Shown one piece after another: positions 9,501 to 16,949 of a DNA stretch of 23,545 nucleotides. Source of the DNA: a virus. The notes under the pieces are model-generated. The model was not told the origin of the DNA. It did no database searches and was given only the letters and a program-made list of their open reading frames with translations. The stretch lies in the IMG/VR virus record IMGVR_UViG_3300023175_000198, positions 1 to 23,545 of that record; one strand, written 5' to 3'. Positions within the stretch are counted from its first letter, which is position 1. Every line of letters starts with the position of its first letter. A program made the position numbers and the translations under genes.

Positions 9501-10280
9501 TTTGGAAAACAAAGAACGATGAAATTAGATAAGTCTAATAACAATCAATTCATTGCAGGTGCATACAGCGAAGATGAAAGTTATTCTGCAGAAGGTGCTG
9601 TTTATATATTCACAAGATCAGGTTCAACGTGGTCAGAACAGCAAAGAATAGTACCTTCAGACGGAGCAATAAACTCTAACTATGGTATAACTGCAGACAT
9701 TTCTGGTGATTACGCAGTGTTTGGCGGTCGACCTGGTAACAATTTTGCAGTCTATGTTTGGACTAGGTCTGGGTCTACATGGAGCCAACAAACAAAGCTC
9801 ACACAACCATCTGGCCACACAAACTCTCAATATGCTTATGATAGTGGTTTATCAATAAATCAAGCTGGAGATACAATAGCAGTTGGTGCATATGGAAACA
9901 GTTCCACTCAAGCAGGAAAGGTGTTTATTTTTACAAGATCAGGTTCGACTTGGACAAATCAAGCTGTAATTCAACCTTCTGATACTGCTAATGGTGACTT
10001 TTTTGGATGGGAGTGTAGGCTAGACAGCACTGGTGATATTTTAGTAGTAGGTGCAAAAACAGCAGGCACTGGCGGAAAGGCATATGTATTCACAAGAGAT
10101 GGTGCAACTTGGACTCAACAAGCAAATATTACAGCTTCAGATGTCGCTAGTAATTGGGAATTTGGTGAAGATGTGGGTATTAGTGGTGGAGACGGTAGAT
10201 TAATAGTTGGAGCTAGACAATATAGCTCAAGTGCAAGTGGAAAAGGTGCAGCTTATATTTTTACAGCATCAGAATCTTAA
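6531..10280 (+). CDS. Giant adhesin-like structural protein: FG-GAP blades with a nested DVSTASY repeat module
   Basis: At 1249 residues this is the largest gene here and the third paralogue. Residues 1-100 are the shared cassette (ETNRLYIWNGTGWYNIA) and ~101-204 the Ig/cadherin-like domain. FG-GAP-like blades 1-9 span ~206-700. Five repeats of a different type follow at ~701-970: 'W/F-D-V/L-STASY', 'SLDVSSQ', 'P-G-FNSDGTKL-FVG' and 'IYQYSLS'. Blades 10-14 (~971-1249) end in VYIF, VYVW, VFIF, AYVF and AYIF. The FG-GAP total is 14, as in the neighbouring gene, so the repeat module looks inserted into the second propeller. The ribosome site is weak (AGAG near 6521), although a late promoter lies just upstream. 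No signal peptide or membrane segment is seen. It is probably a fibre or surface adhesin; a role in receptor binding is inference. Confidence 0.8.
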   Translation: MSTAIKTKFNVDKIETSESLKLGGTTATSLIDSSTVTSIGTSSSVALSIVQNAGNPSAKIYDSAELLPGSADSGSMALVTETNRLYIWNGTGWYNIALVNTSPTLSTTPDSNYTMDSVGASLTVTMVASDPEELPITYSYLSDSASNFVSITQDSGVFTISSLTQAQLDSNGVSSGGTFSITFRATDGVNIAPAVSSFTLTLAVTYDWSTTSQANKITASDAANNDFFGNVVDIDGDYAVVGARGNKAVYIYKASDLSWAYGQQQANFQGADVGGNSFYGQGLEISNDGNTTAVGARGDYAIYVHTRSGSTWSQQQKITVSGQSGHIGRVVSLSGDGDTVAFSDAIYSTNNIGRVYVWTRSGSTWSSETIIEYDDADADLDSGDRFGSSLALTDDGNTLVIGCFKEDQDGSNTGGVYVFTRSGSTWSFQQRLQSNPVITNSEFGNERHGVGISGDGNYIVVGAGGSNKSHVFNLSGGTWSQQAILTPSGGSPGTNAPSVDISQSGDTVIVGVPLSDGEASNAGAAYVFTRSGSTWTQEARLNHSTAASNDYFGWDVGISNDGNTAIVSAYADDISSSTDAGSAFVFTRSGTTWTQQKELNQSTVYAESYFGYQSRISGDATTAIVSANGYDTLSSPYDVGMVYIYEQARQWTEQTKIQETTFGSNFGHSVSISGDTVVVGSNNTDVNSPDGTKSYVYTRASYNLTNASYASKTYSFASVDNGPTGFAFNSDGTKLFFVGWQQTLINSTTGGCYQYSLSTAYDVSTATYDNVSLDLSSQMTQPMGMNFSSDGTKLFVLDNQASVNGDVVFQYNLSTAFDLSTASYSNNSLDVSSYETIASGIDFKPDGTKMFVVGEQTDTIRAWNLSSAWDLSTASYASETYSVSSQDGLPTGFTFNSTGTKMYFVGRTNHDIYQYSLSTAWDVSTASYDSISLDVSSQEGDQPRQIRFNSDGSKLWMIGSVSDSIFEYSVPETWSLQQKVDPSQAHQDDQFGKQRTMKLDKSNNNQFIAGAYSEDESYSAEGAVYIFTRSGSTWSEQQRIVPSDGAINSNYGITADISGDYAVFGGRPGNNFAVYVWTRSGSTWSQQTKLTQPSGHTNSQYAYDSGLSINQAGDTIAVGAYGNSSTQAGKVFIFTRSGSTWTNQAVIQPSDTANGDFFGWECRLDSTGDILVVGAKTAGTGGKAYVFTRDGATWTQQANITASDVASNWEFGEDVGISGGDGRLIVGARQYSSSASGKGAAYIFTASES
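7146..8630 (+). repeat. FG-GAP array, units 1-9 of the giant adhesin
   Basis: Coding units with closing strands VYIY, IYVH, VYVW, VYVF, SHVF, AYVF, AFVF, VYIY and SYVY. Linkers of the TRSGSTW type follow most of them. Units 8 and 9 (from about 8290) are more diverged, with linkers EQARQW and TRASYNL. Confidence 0.7.
8631..9440 (+). repeat. Five-unit DVSTASY/FNSDGTK repeat module
   Basis: Five units of about 50-60 residues with the pattern '(Y/F/W)D(V/L)STASY ... (S/L)DVSSQ ... P-G-F-FNSDGTK(L/M)-FVG ... I-QYSLS'. The 'FNSDGTK' turns and aromatic strand ends are those of WD40-like beta-propeller blades, and similar repeats occur in bacterial surface proteins. The module has none of the FG-GAP signatures that flank it. 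Confidence 0.7.
9441..10277 (+). repeat. FG-GAP array, units 10-14 of the giant adhesin
   Basis: The FG-GAP pattern resumes at 'ETWSLQQKVDPSQ' and runs for five units to the C-terminus (AYIFTASES). Together with the nine upstream units this gives fourteen. Confidence 0.7.
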
Positions 10281-10285
10281 ATTAT

Positions 10286-10293
10286 TATAAATA
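10286..10293 (+). promoter_or_regulatory. T4-type late promoter for the neck genes
   Basis: A perfect TATAAATA followed by GTA. It lies 19 bases upstream of the gene 13 start. The predicted start near 10299 leaves a leader of about 14 bases that consists almost only of the ribosome binding site (AAAGGA). Confidence 0.7.
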
Positions 10294-10312
10294 GTATAAA
10301 AGGATTTAAAAA

Positions 10313-11068
10313 ATGGCAACTCCAACATCACGTGCAACTCTTATAGACTATTGCAAAAGACGTCTCGGGGAACCAGTTATCGAAGTTAATGTTGATGAAG
10401 ATCAATTGGAAGACCGAGTAGACGAAGCTTTACAATATTATCGTGAGTTTCATTCAGATGCCACAGTAAGAACATATCTTAAACATCAAGTCACAGCTAC
10501 TGATGTTACTAATGAATATATTACATTAGCTGATAATATTATTTTTGTTTCAAAAATGTTTCCGTTATCGAGTTCATTTAATAATTCTAGAAACTTTTTT
10601 GATATTAAGTATCAAATGATGTTAAACGATATTGCAGATCTTATGAATTTTGCAGGTGATTTAGCTTATTATGAACAAATGCAGCAATACTTATCGTTAT
10701 TAGATATGAAATTAAACGGTACACCACAGGTTCAATTTTCAAGAAGACAAAATAGATTATACATCTTCGGCGATTTTGCTGATGGTGATATTAAAGAAGG
10801 CGATTATATAGTCGCAGAAGTTTATACAGAAGTAAGTGAAACTGATCATACTTCAATATTCAATGACATGTTTATTAAAGAATATACCACTGCATTAATT
10901 AAACAACAGTGGGGTCAAAACTTAATTAAGTTTGAAGGCATGCAATTACCCGGAGGAGTCATTTTAAACGGAAGACAAATATATGATGATGCGACTGGAG
11001 AGATCGCAACTCTTAGAGAGAACTTGAGATTAGAACACGAATTTCCACCAGACTTTTTCGTAGGATGA
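10313..11068 (+). CDS. 13: Neck protein gp13 (head completion)
   Basis: A 251-residue protein matching T4 gp13-type neck proteins, which complete the filled head and, with gp14, form the joining site for the tail. The typical N-terminus is visible: MATPTSRATLIDYCKRRLGE, then the acidic helix 'VNVDEDQLEDRVDEALQYYREFH'. Further recognisable parts are 'ADLMNFAGDLAYYEQMQQYL' and the C-terminal 'IATLRENLRLEHEFPPDFFVG'. T4 gp13 is longer (about 309 residues); marine versions are shorter. RBS AAAGGA is at 10299-10304, nine bases before the ATG. It is the first gene of the morphogenesis block and is separated from gene 14 by a single base. Assignment rests on recognition of the family and on gene order. 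Confidence 0.88.
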   Translation: MATPTSRATLIDYCKRRLGEPVIEVNVDEDQLEDRVDEALQYYREFHSDATVRTYLKHQVTATDVTNEYITLADNIIFVSKMFPLSSSFNNSRNFFDIKYQMMLNDIADLMNFAGDLAYYEQMQQYLSLLDMKLNGTPQVQFSRRQNRLYIFGDFADGDIKEGDYIVAEVYTEVSETDHTSIFNDMFIKEYTTALIKQQWGQNLIKFEGMQLPGGVILNGRQIYDDATGEIATLRENLRLEHEFPPDFFVG

Positions 11069-11069
11069 T

Positions 11070-11951
11070 ATGGCTACAAACTTCTATTTCAGTCAAAAAG
11101 TACGATCAGAGCAAAAGCTTTATGAAGATATAGTCATTGAAGCACTCAAGACCTATGGTCAAGACGTGTACTATTTACCAAGAGACATTGTAAATGAAGA
11201 TAAGATACTAGGTGATGATCCAGTATCAAGCTTCAACTCATCTTATAAAGTTGAAATGTATATCGAAAACACTGAAGGCTTCGACGGTGAAGGAGATTTG
11301 TTTACTCGATTCGGTGTAGAGATAAGAGATGAAGCTACCTTTATTGTTTCCCGTAGAAGATGGGAACAAACTATACAAAGATATGATAATGAAATTACAG
11401 TTTCAAGACCTGCAGAAGGTGATGTGATATATTTACCTTTAAGTAAATCTTTCTTTCAGATATCGCATGTTGAGCACGAACAACCTTTTTATCAATTAAG
11501 CAATCTTCCAGTATATAAATTAAGATGTCAGTTATTTGAATACACTGGCGAGCAAATGGATACAGGTGTAGATGTTCTAGATAATTTAGAAGGTGCATAC
11601 GCGTACAAATATATTTTATCATTAAACAATTTAAGTGCTGCTTCATTTAAAGTAGGTGAAACTATCACATCTCCAAGTGGTGACACGACAATGAGAGGTG
11701 AGGTTGTTAAATTTTCTGACTCAGATAATAAGCTTCATGTAATTCATGCAGGTGCAGATGATGGTAAATACCATACGTTTGTAGACAGCGCAACTGTAAC
11801 AGGACTAACTACTAATGCTACAGGCGTTATAACTCTTGTAGTTGAAGATAATCAATTATCTCAGAATGAACAAAATACAGATTTTTCAACAGGTGCAGAC
11901 TTTATTGATTTTAGCGAGTCTAATCCATTCGGCGATGTGAGTAATAACTAA
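11070..11951 (+). CDS. 14: Neck protein gp14 (head-tail joining)
   Basis: A 293-residue gp14-type neck protein, partner of gp13 at the head-tail interface. Family features include the start MATNFYFSQKVRSEQKLYED, 'ALKTYGQDVYYLPRDIVN', 'DRFGVEI'-like 'FTRFGVEIRDEATFIVSRRRW', and 'GDVIYLPLSKSFFQISHVEH'. It ends in 'DFIDFSESNPFGD', a typical C-terminal tail. Residues ~185-262 (KVGETITSPSGDTTMRGEVV ... TNATGVITLVVEDN) look like an extra small beta domain and explain why the protein is longer than T4 gp14 (about 256). The stop and the next start overlap as TAATG, so translation of gene 15 is probably coupled. Confidence 0.88.
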   Translation: MATNFYFSQKVRSEQKLYEDIVIEALKTYGQDVYYLPRDIVNEDKILGDDPVSSFNSSYKVEMYIENTEGFDGEGDLFTRFGVEIRDEATFIVSRRRWEQTIQRYDNEITVSRPAEGDVIYLPLSKSFFQISHVEHEQPFYQLSNLPVYKLRCQLFEYTGEQMDTGVDVLDNLEGAYAYKYILSLNNLSAASFKVGETITSPSGDTTMRGEVVKFSDSDNKLHVIHAGADDGKYHTFVDSATVTGLTTNATGVITLVVEDNQLSQNEQNTDFSTGADFIDFSESNPFGDVSNN

Positions 11952-12742
11952 TGTTCGGTACACATTTCTATCATTCAAAAACTAAAAAAGCGGTAGCGCT
12001 GTTCGGCAGGCTTTTTAACAACATTTATATTATTCGTAAAAATTCTTCAGGCGCCGTTATTAGTCAATTAAAGGTACCTTTATCATATGCACCAAAAGCA
12101 AAATATCTCGAAAGAATAAGAGAGAATCCTAATTTAAATGAAGATACACAAGTTGCAATTAAGTTGCCTAGAATGTCATTTGAAATTACTTCAATAGCTT
12201 ATGATGCTCAAAGACAATTGGCAAAAGTTGGTAACTTTACAACAATATCTTCAGATGGTGATGTTACAAAGAGACAAAAGTTTTTTAATCCTGTTCCATA
12301 TTCAATAAACTTTCAACTTAATGCATATGCTAAATCACAGGACGATGCGTTGCAAATAGTTGAGCAGATATTACCAACTTTTAATCCTCAGTACGCTCTT
12401 ACAATAAAGCCATTTCAAACTGAGTATCCGAATTTCAAAGAAGATATACAAGTAATAATTAATGGTGTAAGTTTTTCTGATGATTTCGAAGGAGCAATGG
12501 AGCAGAGAAGAACAATAATTTACAGTTTGGACTTTGAGATGAAGCTAAGTTATCACGGTCCAATCACAGACAATAGTATCATACGTGATGCTAGAACAAA
12601 GATATTTGACATCAATGCTGGTTTAAATGATTCAGATATAGGATTAGAAACTATAGTAGTTACTCCTAATCCATCTGACGTTATCGGTCTCGATGACAGT
12701 ACCTTTGGATTTTCAACAACAATTTTGGATAGTGCGAGTTAA
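11951..12742 (+). CDS. 15: Tail completion and sheath stabiliser gp15
   Basis: A 263-residue homologue of T4 gp15, the hexameric terminator that caps sheath and tube and binds the neck (T4 length 272). The N-terminus MFGTHFYHSKTKKAVALFGR, the segment 'FNNIYIIRKNSSG', 'LKVPLSYAPKAKYLERI' and 'IKLPRMSFEITSIAYDAQRQ' are all characteristic. 'NPVPYSINFQLNAYAKSQDD' and 'QILPTFNPQYALTIKPF' continue the alignment. The start overlaps the stop of gene 14 by one base. The gene ends two bases before the nuclease start. Confidence 0.9.
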   Translation: MFGTHFYHSKTKKAVALFGRLFNNIYIIRKNSSGAVISQLKVPLSYAPKAKYLERIRENPNLNEDTQVAIKLPRMSFEITSIAYDAQRQLAKVGNFTTISSDGDVTKRQKFFNPVPYSINFQLNAYAKSQDDALQIVEQILPTFNPQYALTIKPFQTEYPNFKEDIQVIINGVSFSDDFEGAMEQRRTIIYSLDFEMKLSYHGPITDNSIIRDARTKIFDINAGLNDSDIGLETIVVTPNPSDVIGLDDSTFGFSTTILDSAS

Positions 12743-12744
12743 CA

Positions 12745-13161
12745 ATGTATGAATATAGAGTAAAGATCGTTAAGATAGTCGATGGTGATACCGTTGATGT
12801 TGATATTGATTTAGGTTTTGGTGTATGGATGCACAAAGAACGCATAAGATTATTTGGTATAGACACGCCCGAATCAAGAACTCGAGATTTAGAAGAAAAG
12901 AAATATGGATTAGCTGCTAAAAAATTTCTGACAGGCATGTTAGATGATGAAGGTGGTATTATACTTAAGACGCATAAAGATAAAACTGGTAAGTTTGGAA
13001 GAATACTAGGTGAATTGTGGAGAACAACGAACTATGCTGATCAGTCTATAAATAATTATATGATTGACAAACACCATGCAGTAATGTACCTAGGACAATC
13101 TAAAGATGATATTCAAGAACAGCATATTAAAAATCGTGAGTTTGTGAACTTAGATGAGTGA
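12745..13161 (+). CDS. Staphylococcal-nuclease-like thermonuclease
   Basis: A 138-residue protein of the SNase (TNase) family, predicted to cut DNA or RNA with calcium. The OB-fold core is clear: 'KIVDGDTVDVDIDLG', then 'ERIRLFGIDTPESR'. R35, D40, T41 and E43 fall at the same residue numbers as the catalytic residues of mature S. aureus nuclease. D13/D15 stand for the metal-binding DGD, and 'DKTGKFGRILGELW' carries R86 in the place of catalytic R87. All key residues therefore seem intact. There is no signal peptide, so it should act in the infected cell. It lies between genes 15 and 16, where T4 has no gene, and its stop overlaps the gene 16 start (ATGAGTGA). A role in packaging-linked cleavage or host nucleic-acid salvage is inference. 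Confidence 0.9.
   Translation: MYEYRVKIVKIVDGDTVDVDIDLGFGVWMHKERIRLFGIDTPESRTRDLEEKKYGLAAKKFLTGMLDDEGGIILKTHKDKTGKFGRILGELWRTTNYADQSINNYMIDKHHAVMYLGQSKDDIQEQHIKNREFVNLDE
13047..13054 (+). promoter_or_regulatory. Possible internal late promoter before the terminase genes
   Basis: A TATAAATA box lies within the nuclease coding sequence, 99 bases upstream of the gene 16 ATG. It encodes Ser-Ile-Asn in frame, and such words arise by chance in AT-rich coding DNA, so this is a weak candidate. Confidence 0.22.
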
Positions 13162-13531
13162 TAAAAAAGATATGGAAAAGTTTTTTCCGCCTGAAGAAAA
13201 AAATATCGATAATGATTACAAGTATTCTCGTGATACTTATTATGAATTAGTTGAAAAAGGAAAACAGAGTTTAGAACTCATGATGGAGGTTGCGCGTGAA
13301 AGTGAGCATCCTCGAGCTTTTGAAGTCTTATCAGGAATGATAAAAAATATTTCTGATGTAAATGATAGACTTATGGACCTGAATAAGAAAAAGAAAGATA
13401 TTGACAAGAAAGATGAGATTAAGAAAGTTGAAAACACTACAAATAATCTTTTTGTTGGTTCCACAACTGAGCTTCAAAAGCTACTAAAGAATGAATCGGA
13501 AATGGTCAATGTCACGCCAAAACCAGAATGA
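13154..13531 (+). CDS. 16: Terminase small subunit gp16
   Basis: A 125-residue protein in the position of T4 gene 16, whose product recognises DNA for packaging and stimulates the large subunit. Visible features are an acidic/aromatic N-terminus (KFFPPEEKNIDNDYKYSRDT), a central helix pair (YYELVEKGKQSLELMMEVAR, AFEVLSGMIKNISDVNDRLM), a lysine-rich coiled-coil end and 'NNLFVGSTTELQKLLK', a motif I recall from marine gp16 proteins. It is shorter than T4 gp16 (164 residues). The start overlaps the nuclease gene by 8 bases, and the end overlaps gene 17 by 41 bases (23 if the second ATG of gene 17 is used). Confidence 0.85.
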   Translation: MSDKKDMEKFFPPEEKNIDNDYKYSRDTYYELVEKGKQSLELMMEVARESEHPRAFEVLSGMIKNISDVNDRLMDLNKKKKDIDKKDEIKKVENTTNNLFVGSTTELQKLLKNESEMVNVTPKPE

Positions 13532-15113
13532 AAATTATCTAGGCAATCCTAATATCAAAAAAGACGGTATTACTTCTAACTTCACACAAGAAGAAGTATT
13601 AGAATATGCCAAGTGCATGAAAGATCCTGTCTATTTTGTAGAAAAGTATGTAAAGATTATCTCACTCGATAAAGGATTAGTTCCTTTCGAATTATATCCT
13701 TATCAAAAAAGAATGTTTAAACAGTTCGAAGATAATCGATTTAATATCGTTCTTGCTTGTCGACAATCTGGTAAATCAATATCTGCGTGTGGTTATCTAC
13801 TTTGGTTTGCGTTATTTCAGTCAGAAAAATCTATTGCTGTTCTAGCTAACAAAGGTGCGACTGCAAGAGAGATGTTAGCAAGAATTACGATTATGCTTGA
13901 AAACATTCCTTTCTTTCTTCAACCTGGCTGTAAAGCTCTTAATAAATCTAATATCGATTTTAGCAATAATAGTAGAATTATAGCTGCAGCGACTACGGGA
14001 TCATCGATTCGTGGTCTTTCTATTAACTTATTATATTTAGATGAGTTTGCTTTCGTTGAAAGAGCGGCAGAATTCTATACTTCAACATATCCTGTTGTAT
14101 CATCTGGTGGAGATACTAAGATTATAGTAACATCAACAGCGAATGGCATTGGTAATACCTTTCATAAGATATGGGAGGGATCAATTCAAGGAGTTAATGA
14201 ATATAAAAACTTTAGAGTTGATTGGCATGATGTTCCCGGTCGAGATGAGAAATGGAAAGAAGAAACAATAAACAATACATCACAGGTGCAATTTGATCAA
14301 GAATTCGGTAATACTTTTTTCGGCACTGGTAATACTTTAATAAATGCGCAAACGCTTTTAGATTTAAGAGCTAAACCGCCGATAAAATATTTAGAAGGTG
14401 GAGATTGTTTAATTTATAAAGAACCAGTTAAAGATCACGAATATATTTTAGTTGCTGATGTTTCAAAGGGAAGAGGACAGGACTATTCATCTTTTTCTTT
14501 AGTCGATATTAACGTTCGTCCTTTTGAGCAGGTTGTTGTGTATCGCAATAATACTATCTCTCCATTACTCTTCCCTAATATTATATATAAGTACGCAAAT
14601 GTCTACAACAAAGCTTATTGTATAGTTGAATCTAATGATCAAGGTTCTGTCGTATGTAATGGATTATATTATGATTTAGAATATGAAAACGTACATGTTG
14701 AATCTGCAGTTAAAGCGAATGCTGTAGGTGTTGATATTAATAGAAAATCTAAGCGACTTGGTTGTAGCGCTTTAAAAGATTTATTAGAAAACAATAAACT
14801 TCATGTGGTTGATGAGCAGACAATATTAGAAATATCAACATTTGAAGCTAAAGGACAAACATATCAGGCTGCTGTAGGAAATCATGATGATTTAGTTATG
14901 AACTTAGTTTTATTTGGTTACTTTGTATCTTCATCATACTTTTCAAACCTAACTGACATTAATATTAAAGATATGATCTTTAAACAAAAACTTAAAGAAA
15001 TTGAAGAAGACATTGTGCCTTTTGGTTTTATAGATGATGGTCATGAACAAGTGAAAAGGATAGAAGCCTCTGAAGAGCATCCATGGGCTATAGAATATGA
15101 TAGAAATCTGTAA
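13491..15113 (+). CDS. 17: Terminase large subunit gp17 (packaging ATPase and nuclease)
   Basis: A 540-residue T4 gp17-type packaging motor. The N-terminal ATPase has the adenine-binding region 'LYPYQKRMF' (68-76), Walker A CRQSGKS (90-96), Walker B LLYLDE (180-185) and the coupling motif TST (214-216). The C-terminal RNase H-like nuclease shows 'VADVSKGRGQDYS' with D323, 'IVESND' with E380 and 'GNHDDLVMN' with D466/D467 as the likely metal-binding acids. It is shorter than T4 gp17 (610). Two in-frame starts are possible: 13491 (MNRKWS) and 13509 (MSRQNQ). Neither has a strong ribosome site, and the second looks equally likely. Both lie inside gene 16, so translational coupling is expected. 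Confidence 0.95.
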   Translation: MNRKWSMSRQNQNENYLGNPNIKKDGITSNFTQEEVLEYAKCMKDPVYFVEKYVKIISLDKGLVPFELYPYQKRMFKQFEDNRFNIVLACRQSGKSISACGYLLWFALFQSEKSIAVLANKGATAREMLARITIMLENIPFFLQPGCKALNKSNIDFSNNSRIIAAATTGSSIRGLSINLLYLDEFAFVERAAEFYTSTYPVVSSGGDTKIIVTSTANGIGNTFHKIWEGSIQGVNEYKNFRVDWHDVPGRDEKWKEETINNTSQVQFDQEFGNTFFGTGNTLINAQTLLDLRAKPPIKYLEGGDCLIYKEPVKDHEYILVADVSKGRGQDYSSFSLVDINVRPFEQVVVYRNNTISPLLFPNIIYKYANVYNKAYCIVESNDQGSVVCNGLYYDLEYENVHVESAVKANAVGVDINRKSKRLGCSALKDLLENNKLHVVDEQTILEISTFEAKGQTYQAAVGNHDDLVMNLVLFGYFVSSSYFSNLTDINIKDMIFKQKLKEIEEDIVPFGFIDDGHEQVKRIEASEEHPWAIEYDRNL

Positions 15114-15116
15114 TAT

Positions 15117-15124
15117 TATAAATA
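15117..15124 (+). promoter_or_regulatory. T4-type late promoter for tail genes 18 and 19
   Basis: A perfect TATAAATA followed by ATGG lies three bases after the stop of gene 17. It sits 55 bases before the sheath gene, which has its own ribosome binding site AAGGA at 15168-15172. Confidence 0.7.
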
Positions 15125-15179
15125 ATGGTAACAAGTGAATATTCGTATAATGTTAATCGCATAATAAAAGGAAAATAAG

Positions 15180-16949
15180 ATGGCACTCTCTACACCCTCC
15201 GAATCACCCGCGGTTGTTGTCAAAGAAATAGACCTGACTGGTGGCGTGCCTAATGTCCAGTCAACTACAGGCGCAATCGTAATAAATTCAAGGTGGGGAC
15301 CTGTTGAGCAAAGAGTTAAACTAAGTTCAGAAGCTGAACTAGTAGACGTATTTGGTTCACCAGATTCTGCCACCACCAATTCATTTCATCAGGCAAATTT
15401 TTTCTTAAAGTATTCCAACTCGCTTCAGACTGTTCGAGTAATAGATGGTACTGCTAAAAACGCAGTATCAACAACTGGTCAAACAGCTGCAGCTACACTT
15501 GCTGGATTACCTACAGAAGTTGTTAAGAATGAAACTAGTTTTAATTCTCAATTATCTGCTTTAGATTCAGATTTACATACATTTGTAGCAAAATATCCTG
15601 GAGCTCTTGGAAACAGCTTACAAGTTTCTTTATGCCCACACTCTGCTAATGATTCAGCATTTACTCAGTGGGCGTATAAAGGCGAATTTGATGCTGCACC
15701 AGGAACATCTGATTTTGCAACTAAAAATAATGCTTCTAATGACGAAGTACACGTAGCAATTATAGACAAGGCAGGAGCATTTACAGGCACACAAGGCACG
15801 GTGCTTGAAAGATACGCGTTCTTATCTCTTGGTTCTAATGCTAAAGATACTTCTGGTTCGAACATATTTGTTAAAGATGTGTTGAATGAACAATCAAAAT
15901 ATGTTTGGTTAATCGATTTTGACTCAGACTTAGCAGGAGCAGGAGCAGGCACATCAATAGACAGCGGAGACGATTTTACTAAGACAACTGGTACAACAAA
16001 CGCTGATATTGATTACAATTTTAGTCAAGGCGTTAATGTTGATGCATTAACCAGTAGTAATATGTTAACAGGCTATGATCTTTTTGAAGACAAAGATCAA
16101 GTTGAAATTGATTTCTTAATAGCACCAAGAGCAACATCAAGAACAGGTAATACTACCATTGTCAATGATCTTGTTACTACAGCTTCATCATTAAGGAAAG
16201 ACTGTGTAGTTGTTGCATCACCTGCTCAGTCAGATATCGTTAACGTAACATCAGCTTCTGACATTGTAACAAACGTAGTTGAAACTGCTGATACATTTAC
16301 TAAGTCTTCATATTTAATAATGGATGGAAACTTTCTTAAGGTTTATGATAAATTTAATGATCAATTTATCGAAATACCTGCAGCCTCATCCACTGCTGGA
16401 ATTATGGCAGCCACAGATCTTAACAGAGCACCGTGGTTTTCACCAGCAGGATCAAGAAGAGGTCAATACCTTGGAATAACTTCAATTTCATTTTCACCAA
16501 CAAAAGCTCAAAGAGATACACTCTATAAAGCAGGTGTAAATCCAATTGCAAATATCCCAGGAGCTGGTGTGATACTATTCGGTGATAAAACAAAACTTGC
16601 AAGACCTTCTGCATTTGATAGAATCAATGTAAGAAGATTGTTCTTAGTACTAGAAAGAGCTATTTCTAGAGCTGCAGAACAGGTACTCTTTGAATTCAAT
16701 GATGAATTTACAAGAGCTGAGTTTGTTAATATTGTCGAGCCAGTATTACGCGAAGTGAAAGGTAGACGTGGTATTACAGATTTTAGAGTCGTAGCAGATG
16801 AAACTAATAATACACCTGCAGTAATCGATAGAAATGAATTTATCGCAAGTATCTTCATCAAGCCGGCTAGATCTATCAACTACGTCACACTAAATTTCGT
16901 GGCTGTTAGAACTGGTGTCGACTTTGAAGAAGTCGTTGGCACAGTTTAG
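15180..16949 (+). CDS. 18: Tail sheath protein gp18
   Basis: A 589-residue contractile tail sheath subunit (T4 gp18 is 659). The N-terminus 'PAVVVKEIDLTGGVPNVQST' and 'VINSRWGPVEQRVKLSSEAE' are standard. The conserved C-terminal domain from about residue 450 is unmistakable: 'AGVNPIANIPGAGVILFGDK', 'PSAFDRINVRRLFLVLERAI', 'FEFNDEFTRAEFVN', 'EPVLREVKGRRGI' and the end 'SINYVTLNFVAVRTGVDFEE'. The middle region (~110-330) is more variable and corresponds to the protruding surface domains. The gene is followed 10 bases later by the tube gene, so sheath and tube are made from one message. Confidence 0.95.
   Translation: MALSTPSESPAVVVKEIDLTGGVPNVQSTTGAIVINSRWGPVEQRVKLSSEAELVDVFGSPDSATTNSFHQANFFLKYSNSLQTVRVIDGTAKNAVSTTGQTAAATLAGLPTEVVKNETSFNSQLSALDSDLHTFVAKYPGALGNSLQVSLCPHSANDSAFTQWAYKGEFDAAPGTSDFATKNNASNDEVHVAIIDKAGAFTGTQGTVLERYAFLSLGSNAKDTSGSNIFVKDVLNEQSKYVWLIDFDSDLAGAGAGTSIDSGDDFTKTTGTTNADIDYNFSQGVNVDALTSSNMLTGYDLFEDKDQVEIDFLIAPRATSRTGNTTIVNDLVTTASSLRKDCVVVASPAQSDIVNVTSASDIVTNVVETADTFTKSSYLIMDGNFLKVYDKFNDQFIEIPAASSTAGIMAATDLNRAPWFSPAGSRRGQYLGITSISFSPTKAQRDTLYKAGVNPIANIPGAGVILFGDKTKLARPSAFDRINVRRLFLVLERAISRAAEQVLFEFNDEFTRAEFVNIVEPVLREVKGRRGITDFRVVADETNNTPAVIDRNEFIASIFIKPARSINYVTLNFVAVRTGVDFEEVVGTV

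Noticed and set aside
4110-10277. Regular repeats that might look like a CRISPR array or a diversity-generating retroelement target
   Set aside because: The repeats are in-frame protein blades of about 55 codons; there are no spacers, no reverse transcriptase and no template/variable repeat pair with adenine-specific changes in the window.
13491-13531. Possible programmed frameshift joining gp16 to gp17
   Set aside because: The overlap is long, but both proteins are complete and have their own start codons; no convincing slippery heptamer followed by a pseudoknot was seen.
15146-15151. TATAAT between genes 17 and 18
   Set aside because: No -35 element is visible, and a perfect late promoter lies just upstream.
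15665-16879. Long antisense open frames (95 and 118 codons) inside the tail sheath gene
   Set aside because: The sheath protein is unmistakable over its whole length, and the reverse frames have no family features.
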